NCBI RefSeq assembly: GCF_001638985.1
Contig: NW_017265134.1
Span: forward strand, 806,001 to 870,000
Origin: Phycomyces blakesleeanus NRRL 1555(-)
Taxonomy: Eukaryota > Mucoromycota > Mucoromycetes > Mucorales > Phycomycetaceae
Length of the DNA stretch: 64,000 nucleotides
Reading direction: 5' to 3'
Of the stretch, positions 25,307-37,669 are shown piece by piece. The notes below the pieces were generated by a model. That model did no database searches, was not told the origin of the DNA, and saw nothing but the letters and a program-made list of their open reading frames with translations. Each line of letters starts with the position of its first letter. The first letter of the stretch is position 1. Made by a program: the position numbers and the translations under genes.

Positions 25307-26350
25307 ATTATTATTATTATTATTATTATAGTAATAATAATAATATTAGCAGTAATAAAGAACCCAAGTAAACCAAAAAAAATAAAATAAAATAAAATAG
25401 CCGAAATTACCAGTTTGACTTGTATTATATTATATTATACTAGTAATAGTATTGTTATTTTTATCAGATTTCAATAAAAATAATAAAAATAAAAAGGTCA
25501 AAATGGCAAGTAGTTTAAGCGGGAATTCTTTCATATATATTTTTTTAGCCGCTTTCTTCGAGAGTTGTACAGAATATTTTTTGTGCTCATATATTTCTTC
25601 CGATCATTATCTATTCTTTCGTACTTCCTTATGTTGTGCTGTGCTGTGCTGTGCTGTGCTGTACTGAGCTGTGGTAGACATGATATTATGGCTTAGATAT
25701 CTAAATCACTACCCTTTAGTTTGCTTTACTCTGTCTTACTCTAGAGAGAATAAACTATCATATAAGCTGTTAGCAAATGTTAATATAATTAGATATAATT
25801 GAGCGGACAATTCGACTCAGAATTCCAAGTGAGCAAATGGTACGACAAAGTTATCAGATCAAAAGTTTATTAGACCAATATTTCTTCTTCTTTCTTTCTT
25901 TTCTATTCATGTTTTACGTAAATAAAATAGAAGACCATCAAAAAAACCAAGACAACCAAACGAACAACGTCTATTACACATATACATATGCGTATATACC
26001 CTTGTATCCATTACTCAAAGAAAAGGGGCAAATAGAGAGAGATTCAAGACAATTTTTATGTTCATGAATTATAAAACTGTTAAATTGTCAAATGATTATA
26101 GCTACTTGCACAAGTACAAGTACAAGTACAAGTGCAAGTACAAAAGATAATGCTTTCTAATCCAACAAATAAACATAAATTATGTATATATACACTTACG
26201 GTCAAAAACGTTTCGCCCACGCAAAAAAAAATTACCAAAAGAAAAACATTGTTTTCTCCCAGTTTTATTAATCAAATCCTACACGCAAGACACGAATTCA
26301 TCAGAAAACACTCATGGATCATATAAAAAAAATGATACCTACAGATAGGA
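25307..26350. other. Gene-free stretch upstream of Smp3
   Basis: AT-rich spacer with TTATTATTA runs at 25307-25350, a GTGCT microsatellite at 25636-25660 and a short CAAGTA array at about 26107-26142. No convincing coding sequence is seen before the transposase relic at 26351. Confidence 0.45.
25636..25660. repeat. (GTGCT)5 microsatellite
   Basis: Five perfect copies of GTGCT followed by degenerate units. The same unit appears at 42743-42772. Confidence 0.85.
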
Positions 26351-26884
26351 ATGCATCATGAACATGCATTTAGAAGTTTCTCGTTAGCTCAGATTCCATT
26401 GGTAGTTTACACGAGTCTATCGGCTGTCAAGTACATCATTAAGAGAGTGGGTGAGACAGGATCTCTACAGCAAAGAAGAGGGTCTGAACGAGCCAGAAAG
26501 CTTGATGATGGGATAGAAATACACCTTATGAATGTAGTTCCGAAGGACAATTTTGCTTTATATTCTAGGCTAAAAACCTCTTTAAAGAAGATAGAGGTAT
26601 TCGTCCGTAAAATAAAAGCAATAATTAGCTATCTTAAGCGTTTGGGATTTGGATTATGTATTGCAGCTCATAAATTGGGTGTAACATAAAGCTATAAGAA
26701 AAGATGGTTGCATTGGGCTCGTGAGCATATACATTAGACCAATAGGCAACATAAAGGTGTTATATTGCCCTTTGAATCAAGATTTATAGTCAAGGGTAAT
26801 GATGGGGAAGCCGGAGCTATTAAGAGTTGCGAAAAGGTTCAAAGAAAGTATCATTACGAGAACCAAGTAAAGGTGTGTCTGTGA
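26351..26884 (+). pseudogene. Decayed Tc1/mariner-type transposase
   Basis: One frame runs from 26351 to a TGA at 26882-26884 and is broken by stops at 26687-26689 and 26735-26737. It still shows the Tc1 layout: a helix-turn-helix part with RVGETGSLQQRRGSERARKL, a second helix region ending LKRLGFGLC, KKRWLHWAREH, then VILPFESRFIVKGNDG. In active Tc1 enzymes the last motif contains the first catalytic Asp (in an SDESRF-like motif); here that Asp is lost (PFESRF), and the later catalytic region is not recognisable. It is a dead transposon copy. Possible degenerate terminal repeats near 26196 and 27140 share only a CGTTTTTG core and are not convincing. Confidence 0.65.
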
Positions 26885-27573
26885 GGGAGACTGAATAAGG
26901 AATAGAAAATAATCAAGTTTAACGTTAAGCTTGTCCCTATAAATATACCAAACACACGTAATTAAATCCACATTACAAAGTATTAGCAGAATCAAATAGA
27001 ATCTATTTTTTTAATGTTTCATTTTAAATACCCCTTTTCTTTACAAAAACGTCTTGTCCTTAAAAATTGAACCTCGTCGTAACCCAATGTTGGTCAATTA
27101 TTAGTATTTTATTTTTTGAAAAAAGGCACAACTATGCGTTTTTGTCAGTTATAAAACACCAATTCTATTAAACCTAACAGTCGTAGCTTACTCATTCAAT
27201 AGGATGTACTTAATACCAATGCAAAAGAAGAAGAGGTATTGGTTTGTAAACAATTCTTGTTAGGATTGGAGATTTACGATTTAACAAAAAATATTAAAAA
27301 TAATGTTTGAGATTTTCAGTTCTTAAAAAAAGCCAAAAACGGCCAAAACGGCCGTGCACACCTCTTGTAGTGCAACTCCTTTAAATGGATTTTTAATAGG
27401 AGCTATTTAAAAAGGTGTAATTACTTGGATTTATATTCTCTTTTTTAAAAAAAGATTCACTTAAAGAAGTTCGTTTTACTTTGGGCAGCAAACGGCCGTG
27501 TACGCTTTAGATACTACGCAATCACCAAATTACTCACACACTGAATATTTTCTTTCTCATAGAACCTTATAGA
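26885..27573. other. Gene-free stretch, probable decayed repeat
   Basis: No coding frame is recognised. The motif AACGGCCGTG occurs twice, near 27347 and 27489, with similar flanks. This may be part of a decayed repeat continuing into the duplicated block. Confidence 0.35.
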
Positions 27574-28783
27574 ACAATAGACGTCATCCAGAAATAATAA
27601 GTCACGTATCCAATATCCTTCCTAACACTATGAGCCATTTTTGCGGTGACTTTTCTTTTTAGCAGCCTCGGTTTTCTCTCTCTGATGTGACTTTTTTATT
27701 TCAACCCCAAGGACTCTTTTTTTCATATGGCGTCACAATTTTAAAAGCCAATCAAAATGATTTAAAAGTCATTGACTCATTTTTCAAACACCAATCATTT
27801 TAATTTTCACGTTCCGTGACTTTCTTTCAATTGCAAAAGGTCGTACAAGAGTTGAACCATTTTGTCTATAAAAAGGGGCCAAAAGTTTGCAAATTTTTCA
27901 GATCTTTATTGTGGCGGTTATCTACGTAGTCTGCTCATAGATGTGGCCTTAGTAAACCGGTCGAAAGACTTTCACAGTTGAAGACCTATAAACCAAACTA
28001 TATAAACCACGCGATGTCTATGCAGGTGTAGAATGCTGATAACCTATCTGTTGCCCACTGCGAGTTTTTTGAAAATTTTCTCGTCCAACAGGGAGATCCC
28101 ACTTTCATCATGGGCGGGCCCCCAAGGGTAAATAAATTCAATAAAATAAAGGAAAAGGACCCAATCAAAATCTATATATATGGATTTTCTTAAACCATTT
28201 TATATAGATTTGGATTTTTTTTTGGTTTTTCCAATTTTTCTTTTGGTTTTTTAAATTTTTTTTAAATTTTTTTTAATAAATAAAAAATTAAAAAATTAAA
28301 ATTAAATAAATATTACCCCCCCCCCCCCCACCCTCCATATTTTTTATAACTGGGCTTTTATCTATAAATTAATTAAATTAATTGCCTTGGTGCCAATTTT
28401 TTACCCCATTTTGCTACCAAAAATCTCATGACATCCTTAGAGGTTAAGAAGAAAAATTGTCCTCATTTCAAACTGAGTATTTCTTCTAGCACTCAGATTT
28501 TACGTTTGCATGAATCTTGTTAGAAGACATGGTCTAAGAGAGCAAAACGATTCGCACCAATGGACTTGACAACAAGGAACGGACTACGAGCAAAATGAGA
28601 CAGCCCTATTAAGCAACCAGAAGAAACAACGCTTGATAACACCGGAAACTTGACGAGGACTCGATCTCTAATAGCAAAGTTAGGTGCTACACGATATTAG
28701 TTATAGCTAATGACATGAAATTTCCAGCCTGGCAGCGAAAGGATTCTCCAGTTGAATTAAGCTGTGAGCGCGAGAAATGAATC
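27574..28783. repeat. First copy of 1,210-bp duplicated block (left of gap)
   Basis: Nearly identical to 28884-30093, in the same orientation and exactly the same length. It ends at the first N of the gap, while the second copy begins at the last N. This is the geometry of two overlapping contig ends that were scaffolded but not merged. Differences cluster at 28111-28313, where many bases are changed to match their 3' neighbour. The content is a decayed LTR-retrotransposon fragment plus AT-rich sequence. Confidence 0.85.
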
Positions 28784-28883
28784 NNNNNNNNNNNNNNNNN
28801 NNNNNNNNNNNNNNNNNNNNNNNNNNNNNNNNNNNNNNNNNNNNNNNNNNNNNNNNNNNNNNNNNNNNNNNNNNNNNNNNNNN
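28784..28883. other. Scaffold gap of 100 N
   Basis: Exactly 100 Ns, the conventional placeholder for a gap of unknown size. A further single N lies at 28968. Confidence 0.97.
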
Positions 28884-30093
28884 ACAATAGACGTCACCTA
28901 GAAATAATAAGTCACGTATCCAATATCCTTCCTAACACTATGAGCCATTTTTGCGGTGACTTTTCTTNTTAGCCGCCTCGGTTTTCTCTCTCTGATGTGA
29001 CTTTTTTATTTCAACCCCAAGGACTCTTTTTTTCATATGGCGTCACAATTTTAAAAGCCAATCAAAATGATTTAAAAGTCATTGACTCATTTTTCAAACA
29101 CCAATCATTTTAATTTTCACGTTCCGTGACTTTCTTTCAATTGCAAAAGGTCGTACAAGAATTGAACCATTTTGTCTATAAAAAGGGGCCAAAAGTTTGC
29201 AAATTTTTCAGATCTTTATTGTGGCGGTTATCTACGTAGTCTGCTCATAGATGTGGCCTTAGTAAACCGGTCGAAAGACTTTCACAGTTGAAGACCTATA
29301 AACCAAACTATATAAACCACGCGATGTCTATGCAGGTGTAGAATGCTGATAACCTATCTGTTGCCCACTGCGAGTTTTTTGAAAATTTTCTCGTCCAACA
29401 GGGAGATCCCACTTTCATCATTGGCTGGCCACCAATGGTAAATAAATTCAATAAAATAAATGAAAATGAACCAATCAAAATCTATATATATTGATTTTCT
29501 TAAATCATTTTATATAGATTTTGATTTTTTTTTTGTTTTTTCAATTTTTCTTTTTGTTTTTTTAATTTTTTTTTAATTTTTTTTAATAAATAAAAAATTA
29601 AAAAATTAAAATTAAATAAATATTAACCCCCCCCCCCCCACCCTCCATATTTTTTATAACTGGGCTTTTATCTATAAATTAATTAAATTAATTGCCTTGG
29701 TGCCAATTTTTTACCCCATTTTGCTACCAAAAATCTCATGACATCCTTAGAGGTTAAGAAGAAAAATTGTCCTCATTTCAAACTGAGTATTTCTTCTAGC
29801 ACTCAGATTTTACGTTTGCATGAATCTTGTTAGAAGACATGGTCTAAGAGAGCAAAACGATTCGCACCAATGGACTTGACAACAAGGAACGGACTACGAG
29901 CAAAATGAGACAGCCCTATTAAGCAACCAGAAGAAACAACGCTTGATAACACCGGAAACTTGACGAGGACTCGATCTCTAATAGCAAAGTTAGGTGCTAC
30001 ACGATATTAGTTATAGCTAATGACATGAAATTTCCAGCCTGGCAGCGAAAGGATTCTCCAGTTGAATTAAGCTGTGAGCGCGAGAAATGAATC
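28884..30093. repeat. Second copy of 1,210-bp duplicated block (right of gap)
   Basis: Starts at the first base after the gap and matches 27574-28783 over its whole length, after which the sequence continues without a break. It contains a TATA-like CTATAAAAAGG at about 29177-29187 and, on the minus strand, the C-terminal end of a gypsy-type integrase (about 29831-30000). This copy looks like the more accurate one. Confidence 0.85.
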
Positions 30094-30804
30094 TCTTTAG
30101 ATTGAAAAATGGTAACCATCGAGAGTAACAGGCTTGACACCAAAAGATCATGCTGTGCTAAGAACGTGAGCTTTACGACTAAAGGCTAGCCGGAAAAAAG
30201 TAGAGAGTGATTGGTTGAACTATGCATGGGCTGGCAAGTAGCGATTGCTACGGAATCAAAGTGATGAACAGCAGAATTGGGATGCTTGTATAAACCTGGA
30301 CCATAGAAAATTCTAGAGAATCTTCGAATAGTGCGACCAACACCGACATGACCTAGTATTGAGTTTGACATGGAAGAGTTGAAGGATTTCTTTCTGTAAT
30401 GACTATGATAATATTAGGTTGAGCTCAAAGAAAAGTACATCGGACAAGACGATATAAACAGTAGAAAATGAAGGAGCATATTGAAGGTCTTGACAAGAAT
30501 AAACAACTGCCAGAGAGGAGACGATATAAAAAGCTGTAGTAGCATAAATGAAGGCTAGAGAGAAATCACGTCAACTATGATAACCGAGTGCTTCAGAAAC
30601 AACACTTTGACGGTCAGAACAGTAAAATATATCGAAATCCAAAAAAGTGGAGGACGACGATACAGCAGCAATGGTGTCTAAAGAGGTGATAGAAGCAGAA
30701 GGCATTGATTTTGGAATTAAACTATCCAGAGTAATAACAGAAGCAGACAAAGGTAAGTATGTATTTCTACTTGAGACTGAAACGATTTGGATTTTTTCAG
30801 ACAA
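29831..30804 (-). mobile_element. Decayed Ty3/gypsy LTR-retrotransposon pol fragment
   Basis: On the minus strand, 30804-30571 reads like the degenerate linker after an RNase H domain. The piece 30371-30186 contains GHVGVGRTIRRFSRIFYGPG with a later CQP, a decayed form of the integrase HHCC zinc-binding domain (family pattern GHxG...FYWPG...CxxCQ). The piece 30000-29831 has NFAIRDRVLVKF and ANRFALLDHVF, matching the integrase C-terminal GDxVLV and GPFxV region. The catalytic core between them is missing and frames shift, so the element is dead. No clear long terminal repeats were identified. The family assignment rests on motif order and is moderately sure. Confidence 0.55.
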
Positions 30805-32968
30805 GTATTTTGAGACACCCTGCTCATTTGTGAAAGAGTCTTAAAATACCCGTTTTAAAATAGCCTAAATCTTCTCGCTCTCGAGTAGAAACTCTGCCTT
30901 TAAATCGTGTGCGTGCGGTGCACATGTGGTATAAAAGATTGGTTGCTTTTTGGAATGGCCGGTTCCTTATTTTTCAATTTCAAAGTTATAGTATTCGACC
31001 ACGTCTTAAACAATATATATACACAATATTATTAAAAAGCTGAGGTTCCCACCTACAAAAAAAATAGAAAACCAGCTCTAAAATCCCAAGTGAATTATAT
31101 AAGTTTTATGGTCGCCCCAAAAAAAAAGTGCCCGTTCTTTGAGACTCTATACATACATACATATATATATATATATATGCGAGCTCTACTCTCCCTCTCT
31201 CTCTTTGATGGTATCATATTGATAAGAATAATGAATTAGTTAAGGTTTATGTTACTCGTACATTGGGATAATTTTATATACGCCCACAGAAACACATTAA
31301 ATTCAAATATCACAAAAGAGATACATATTTCAAGAATTAACCCCTAAAAGCCGTTTATTTCTATACTAATGAGCTAAAGTGGGGATCACAGCCGTCTACT
31401 TGTACGATTTGCGCGGGATTCAGTTGCTGCCTTGACAGCCAAAAGTTTACTCGTTGAGTCATAATGAACACCATTAGAAACTTACCAGCGGAAATTCGGG
31501 CGCGGCTATGATATTTAATGATCATTACTGCTCAACTTGACTGAGTGGATACGACTATAGACTAAACAACTTGTACATAATATACTCATTACTGATATTA
31601 ATCCGTTTGTTAATTTTTTTTTCTCTTTTTTTTATGAAGAGGGAATTAGAAGCTTATGCGAGTATCATATAAATTGTACCTGTATCGGTTTTCAGGAGGA
31701 AGTAAATAAGTTTAAGACATGTGCTTATAATTCCATCTGTCTTTTTTAAGTATATATAGAATGATGAGATGTGTGATAAAGGTAATTATAAAGATTCCTT
31801 AAACAGCAAACAGTAGATGGCAAAAGAATGATCCATGCCATTTGAAATTGACAGTGTTCATGGCGTGTCAAAGTTGTGAGATGCCAGTACTGTGAATTGA
31901 ATTTAATTAGCCAGTAAAAAAATTGAGACTCTATAGGACGAGTACGTTCTTACAGATATAGAAAATCTAATGTGCTTCTTTTCCTTTTCATTATTATTTT
32001 TTATTTGAAATGATAGAATAAAGATGTATTACTGTTCTAGATAGGCTGGATTCTGCATAATGACTTTAGAGTTTTGATAGGTTTAATTTCTTACTACTTA
32101 TTCATCAGTGATCGTATGGGGCCGACGTTTTCTGATGATGTACTGCACTTCTATCTAACCAGACCAATTAATTGTGTCTACCTGTCCAGGGCCCAGTGTC
32201 TTTCTCTTTATTTCACCTACTTATATTCCCAGATTTTGACAGTACCAACGGTTAAGTAATCTTCATCCACTCTTTTTTAAAAAGCACAAAAGAAAATCTT
32301 TAGGAATGTTCTGTATCCTGGCTGATATCAATTATTATAATAAGAATAGATCCTTAGGGACCAGATAGAGTTATTCCATACTGGCAAAAAAGGTCGCTAT
32401 TTATGGTTTGGTAGAATACAAATGTAGTCTTCTACTAGGAAATGCACCCCTAACATTGGCGAAGCTTATACCTGATAAAGAATTATACTGTACAATCTGG
32501 AAAAGATATGTGGTATTTTCATTTTTAGCATTTATAGTGCAAAATCTCTTAAAATGCGGTACTCATCAATTGATCAGATAAGATATATAGAAAGAAAGGT
32601 TGATAATAATGTTAAGGATAAAACTAATAAAATCATACTAAAAAATGTTAATACTAAAATGTGGTAAAAGATAAAGACATAAGTACAGTGGACATTGTCC
32701 CTAGCTTTCTGTATTTTTAGTAAGAAAAAATAGTAGTTGAGAAAACTGAAGGAAGGAAGAAAAGAAGACCATCAAATATAAAACGCCAAAGTGCTCTCCA
32801 GGTTTCCGACAAAGCGAATATTAGTATATCCTCGCCAGGATATAATAATTAACTTGATAAACCTTTAAATTGATGTAAATAATTGCTGTTCCTATGCTTA
32901 AATAAAATGCTCGGTTTCGGATTGAATAATTTCTGGATAATGGCAATAAGTATACCGATTTATAGCAA
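30805..32968. other. Gene-free stretch with transposon debris
   Basis: About 2.2 kb of AT-rich sequence without a sustained coding frame. Short open pieces (for example 32074-32259 +) are not recognised and may be debris of the DDE element that follows. A TA run lies at about 31160-31178. Confidence 0.4.
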
Positions 32969-33300
32969 ATGGGACTAACATCTCAATTAAAAAGGCTGCC
33001 TTTTTGCCAGAAGCAAGAAGTAAAGAGAAAACTTCTATATATCTCTTTGACTGGGCGGCAGAGTGGAGTTATTTTATCAAATGGTGCAATCAATTTAAAT
33101 AAACGAGTTTCTAAAGCACCGTCAAAAGTAAAAAGAATTCAGGGTAGTAAGAAAAGAGGAGTCTAGGGGAAACACCCACTGATAATTCTTTAAGCTTTTT
33201 AAAAGAAGCTTTAGACATTACGGAAAATGCACCAATTCATGCCTCGAATCAAAGAGGAGATAATCAAAGGAAGAAAACACTTTTTAATTGCTTGATTTTA
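32969..33300 (+). pseudogene. Decayed DDE-superfamily transposase fragment
   Basis: The segment 32969-33166 reads ISLTGRQSGVILSNGAINL followed by a Lys/Arg-rich stretch. After a stop and a frame change, about 33170-33270 reads NSLSFLKEALDI and ENAPIHA. In DDE transposases common in Mucoromycota, a loop with a similar GRQSG context precedes the second catalytic block DNAPIH. Here the catalytic Asp is replaced (ENAPIH), and material is deleted just before it. The link to this transposase group is from memory of the family pattern, so moderate at best. Confidence 0.45.
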
Positions 33301-33579
33301 TTTCTTGCGATCCACTAAATTAAGTTTGAAAAAAGCATGAGATTATTTTTAGAACCCAGCCAAAAATCATCCAATTGACAGTGTAATTACTGTGATAATT
33401 TTGAGTGAGAGAATAGAATGTGAGGCTAAGACTAAAAATGAGAGTGAGAGTAAAAGTGGAGTGAGCAAGTGAAAAAGTCATTTTATTTATTTATTTATCT
33501 TCTTTAATTCATTCCTTCAAACTTCCTCTTATCTCTTTAAGAAAATAAAATAGAAAAAAGAAAAACTCATAAACTTCTC

Positions 33580-35115
33580 ATGTCATCACCTTCAAAGTCA
33601 GGGTTTTCATGGTCTTCTATCCATGCAAACAATCTTGCCAATCAACAAACCCACAGGCCCAACCATACGACCTTTTCATCTGCAGTTCCAACAAAGATCA
33701 ATTACAAAGGTCCAATTAGTCCTCCCTCCCGACAACGTTTGGCTAATCCCCAAGATGGAGGTGCATCTTCAGGATGGCAGAATTGGAATCCACAAGACAC
33801 AGCATCTCTAGCCTATACAACTTCCAAATCAACAGCTCACGCGGATTCTACTCCCACACCAGCTGTGCAATATACAAATATGGCTACCGACAAAATTTGC
33901 CGGGAACTAGATAACACGCAAGAAAAGGTATCTATTGTGCTTGATCAAAACAAAATCATGAGGCACTAATAATATATAATAATAATTTGGTCTTATAGAT
34001 TGTTGAAGATATAAAGAATTTGGTTTCATCAATGACTGATCTCTCGACCAATGAAAGACCCAAGGATACTCCTACCCCCACGGCAGAAACTACAACTACA
34101 ACTGCAACAACTATAACGACGACGACGACTACTACTACTACGACAATAGCTAACAGCTCACATGTCGATCCAGAGAGCAAGACATCCGAAAGCATTACTC
34201 ACTCTACAAAAGTTGAAGTTTCGGCACCGGACTTGACACTCAAGGAACCACACCAAAAAACTGTATTGACGCCTGAAAAAGATGAAGAGGTGTATCATAC
34301 CGAGAGTCATACAGAATCGTCAACAACAATAGTATCATCAAACTCGCAAGATGCCAAGTCTCCAGTTATGGAAAATGGTCGATCTGACTCGGCGACTGCT
34401 GTTAATGAAGTAGAAGACAAAGTACTATTGGAGTTTTATGAGTTTATCCGGCCAGACTGCAAGGAGACTCTTTACGGGGTCTTGAACCAGTGTAGAATCC
34501 CTCGCGACAACTGCGAAGTTAGATGGGTAGACAAATCCAGAGCGATCGCCAAGTTTGGGAATGAACGTACAGGTAAATCACGGGAGAGATTGCTGTGTAA
34601 ATGAAATACAATTAAAAGGTTGATCGTTAATTGTTGGCAATAGCAATACAAGCCAAGGAAGCACTCGGCTCTGCTGGGTTATTTAAGATTCGGCGTTATT
34701 CAGGCACATTTGATATCAAAGACCGTAAGTTGTGATATTCTTGCTTTTGTTGTAGTTATTATGCTTAAAAATAAAATGAAACGAAATACTAATTTGTTGC
34801 TCATTACATTAGCTGTTTATCCTTCCCAACTGCACCGTCCTCTCACGACCAATAGTGTAGCTAGAAGGTTAATACATGGCGCACTTGGACTTAGGGCACC
34901 TGTTAGAACCAAAGAAGAACGTGAAAGGGATCACACTCTTTTACGAATTGCCAGAGGTAAAAATAAAAATAAAATAAGCAACCAAGATATTCAAAATATA
35001 TAAACTTAAGAATGATGAATTTATTTATTTATTTTTCTGTTTTTTTATAGAGGAAAAAGAAGCTCGGTTTAATCCGAGAGTACGCCATGGCTTGGTTGAT
35101 AATCGATCCATGTAG
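33580..35115 (+). CDS. R3HCC1L-like protein (RRM-like and conserved C-terminal motif)
   Basis: Exons 33580-33927, 33999-34572, 34644-34724, 34813-34956 and 35051-35115 join in phase to 403 residues. The N-terminal 260 residues are low complexity, with a threonine run coded by ACT/ACG repeats at 34087-34145. The conserved part follows: VLLEFYEFI, RWVDKSRAIAKFG, AIQAKEALGSAG and then NSVARRLIHGALGLRAP. This order matches the C-terminus of animal R3HCC1L-type proteins, an RRM-like fold followed by a VARRLI motif. The role is poorly known; RNA-related function is inference. The start is the first ATG of the open frame, and its AT-rich upstream has no competing ATG nearby in frame. Confidence 0.75.
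34087..34145 (+). repeat. Threonine-codon (ACN) microsatellite in coding sequence
   Basis: About 20 consecutive or near-consecutive Thr codons, mostly ACT, ACG and ACA, inside exon 2 of the R3HCC1L-like gene. It is in frame and should vary in length between strains. Confidence 0.8.
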
Positions 35116-36347
35116 CTTACTGACATTCGATTGGACATGCAATGATCAAGCAAAATATAGATAAATACAAACACATAAATACATACGTACAAGCATATAT
35201 ACATATCCACATATCCACACACACACATACTTACATACACGCATACATGCATCAATCCATATAATGTCTAGCTTATTTTTCTTTGCTGCCAATTCTCTTT
35301 ATAAAAATACATTCACATACACACGCACACACATATATATATATATATATAATCTTGAGAAAGTATTTTGATTTTATCCAATTACATCTTTGACATATCA
35401 GACATAACTTCTAATCACTTTGTAAAGAAAGAAAGGCCCTCTTAATATAATGTAAACTGGCTTAATCTTAGTCAATTGTTAAACCTTGATAAAGAAAAAT
35501 AGAGTATATATACACTTATATACAATATCTGAGACGATCCTTGAAATGCTTCTTGACTTTGTTTGTTTGTTAGAGCAGTGACAAGGTCAAGCTTAATTTA
35601 GTTGCTTTGGTTTATTATTTTGATCCATTTTTCTTTATTTTATTGTTATGCTACACAGATCACTATATGTGTATAGTTTAATATGTGTATCACTCTTAGT
35701 TATTAAGAGCATAAATAATGTAACATGCACACCAATTTATCATTGATACAACTTACTAGTTTGGTCAACCTCTTTTTCTTAAAATAATAATAATAATAAT
35801 AGTAATTTAATGGTAGGAGAAAACATAAGGAATTTATTGTTAATTGAGAAACAGAACATGGCGAGTCAACTAATTTATTCTAAAGCCAGTACAAAGCAGT
35901 AAAGTATATGTGTGGCCAATTTGTGGTTAACTAACCACAGCTACAGCAGCAATTTAATGTAAATACATAAATATTGATATAAAAGAATAAAATAGTCAAA
36001 AGATATGAGGAAGTAGTAAAAGAAGGAAAAGGGGATAAGCAGTATATAAATATAATTTAAAGAAAAAACTGGTTTATCCTGGTGTAGGTTGCTAATTTGA
36101 CGTCACCAATTAACTTGCTCTTCTTCTTACTCTTCGTCTTGCTTTGTCACTCTTTTTTTATTATTTTATTTATAAAACCAAACAGAAACTTCCTTTCAAC
36201 CCCCCTTTTTTTCTTTTTTTTTTTTTAAAAAAAAAAAAACGCATAGATACCTTCTTTGTTCTTTATTCTCTGTATTTTTTCTTTCTTTTATATATATATC
36301 TCTCTCTTTCTCACACAAATACATCACATATAAAACAAGAAGATTAA
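35116..36347. other. Intergenic upstream of Spt2
   Basis: About 1.2 kb without a supported gene. It has CA/TA-type runs (35160-35260, 35310-35352), an AATAAT run near 35785-35803 and poly(T)/poly(A) just before Spt2 (about 36205-36239). The right end carries a CT-rich stretch at about 36275-36312 that may belong to the Spt2 promoter or 5' UTR. Confidence 0.4.
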
Positions 36348-37632
36348 ATGAAAGAGCCCAAGGTACATGTTTAAAATCAATAATGTTGAACAACAATCAT
36401 CATTCCGATGAACTAGATCTCCTGACTTTTGCACACAAGCAACATTCCACATCCTAATTCACAAATTATCTATCTGTCTATTTATTTTAAAACAAATAAA
36501 TTAAAAAAAAAAAAAGGTTGATGCTCGTGAGATCTCATTTGAGCAACTGATGCTTCAAGCTACTCAAGTAGCCAAGGAACAAAATGCAGTTTTGGCTGAA
36601 AAGGCTCTCGAAAAGAAACGAGAAAAAGAGTTGCAGGCCCGACGTGAGGAAGAAGCAGAAAGAGCTCGTAAAGAGACTTTGGCAGTACTGGCTCAGCAAA
36701 GAAACGAACAAGCCAGGCGCCAACAACGCATGCTAGACGAAAAACAACAACGACGCGAAGAACTGCGGCAAGCCAAACCACGCCGCCCAGCAGACCGTAT
36801 ACCGCCATCATCATCAACGTCTGAACGAGAAACGATGAGTCGTGGAAAGACTAAATCAAATCCTTCAAAGATTATAGCACCAGAAAAAAAAGTAAGTATG
36901 AAAGAATATAGTAGATTAGAATAGAATAGATGTACTCATCATCGACAAAAAAAAACAACAGCTCATTTAATCGCATCGCCATTGATCAAACATGATTCCA
37001 TGTTATTCTTCTTCTTTTATGTATATTATTATTATTATTATTTAACAATAACAAAAGAAACATGCCGAAATTTCATTTGAACAATTGATGGAAAAAGCCA
37101 AGGAGATGACTTCAAAACCAAAGGATAATTTTAGGCAACAAATGACATCTTCTGAAGGACCGGCAGTTGCTTCAAAACGGCTTCCTTCGAAAATGTCATT
37201 AGGTACTACAAAGGGTCCCAAATCGTCAGTTGATTTATCCGGGCCACTTGGAGGAGGAGGAGGAGGAGAAGGTAGTCGCGTGCCTCGCCAGAAAGATATC
37301 GGTAGTGGGAGAAGTATCGGACAGACAACAGGAACAAACCGTCCTCCGGCATCCAGACCTCGTTCTCGTTCTCGAGATGAAAACACGGGTAAGAGGGGAG
37401 AGGGTGGGAAAGGATGGTGTGAGAGAAAGTAGAAACGGAAGTGGAGAGGAGGGGCTGGGTTATGTTTGGTGATGTAAGGGGAGGGAGGTTGGTGATTAAA
37501 AGGTTGGGGAGAAAGGAAGAAACCCAAAAAAAAGGGGGGGATATATATAAAAAGGATCATCTTGCCTGTTTTTTTTTATGGCTTTTGATTATGTTTCTGA
37601 TTGATATATTTTTCTGTTTGTTTCTCTCTCTT

Positions 37633-37669
<37 letters not shown>

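Noticed and set aside
26196..27155. Terminal inverted repeats of the Tc1-type relic.
   Set aside because: The two candidate ends share only a short CGTTTTTG core with no supporting flanking match or clear TA target duplication.
27840..28000. A TATA-like CTATAAAAAGG and downstream sequence as an LTR promoter on the + strand.
   Set aside because: The recognisable retrotransposon fragment lies on the opposite strand, and no paired LTR with TG...CA ends could be found; the second copy is explained by the assembly gap.
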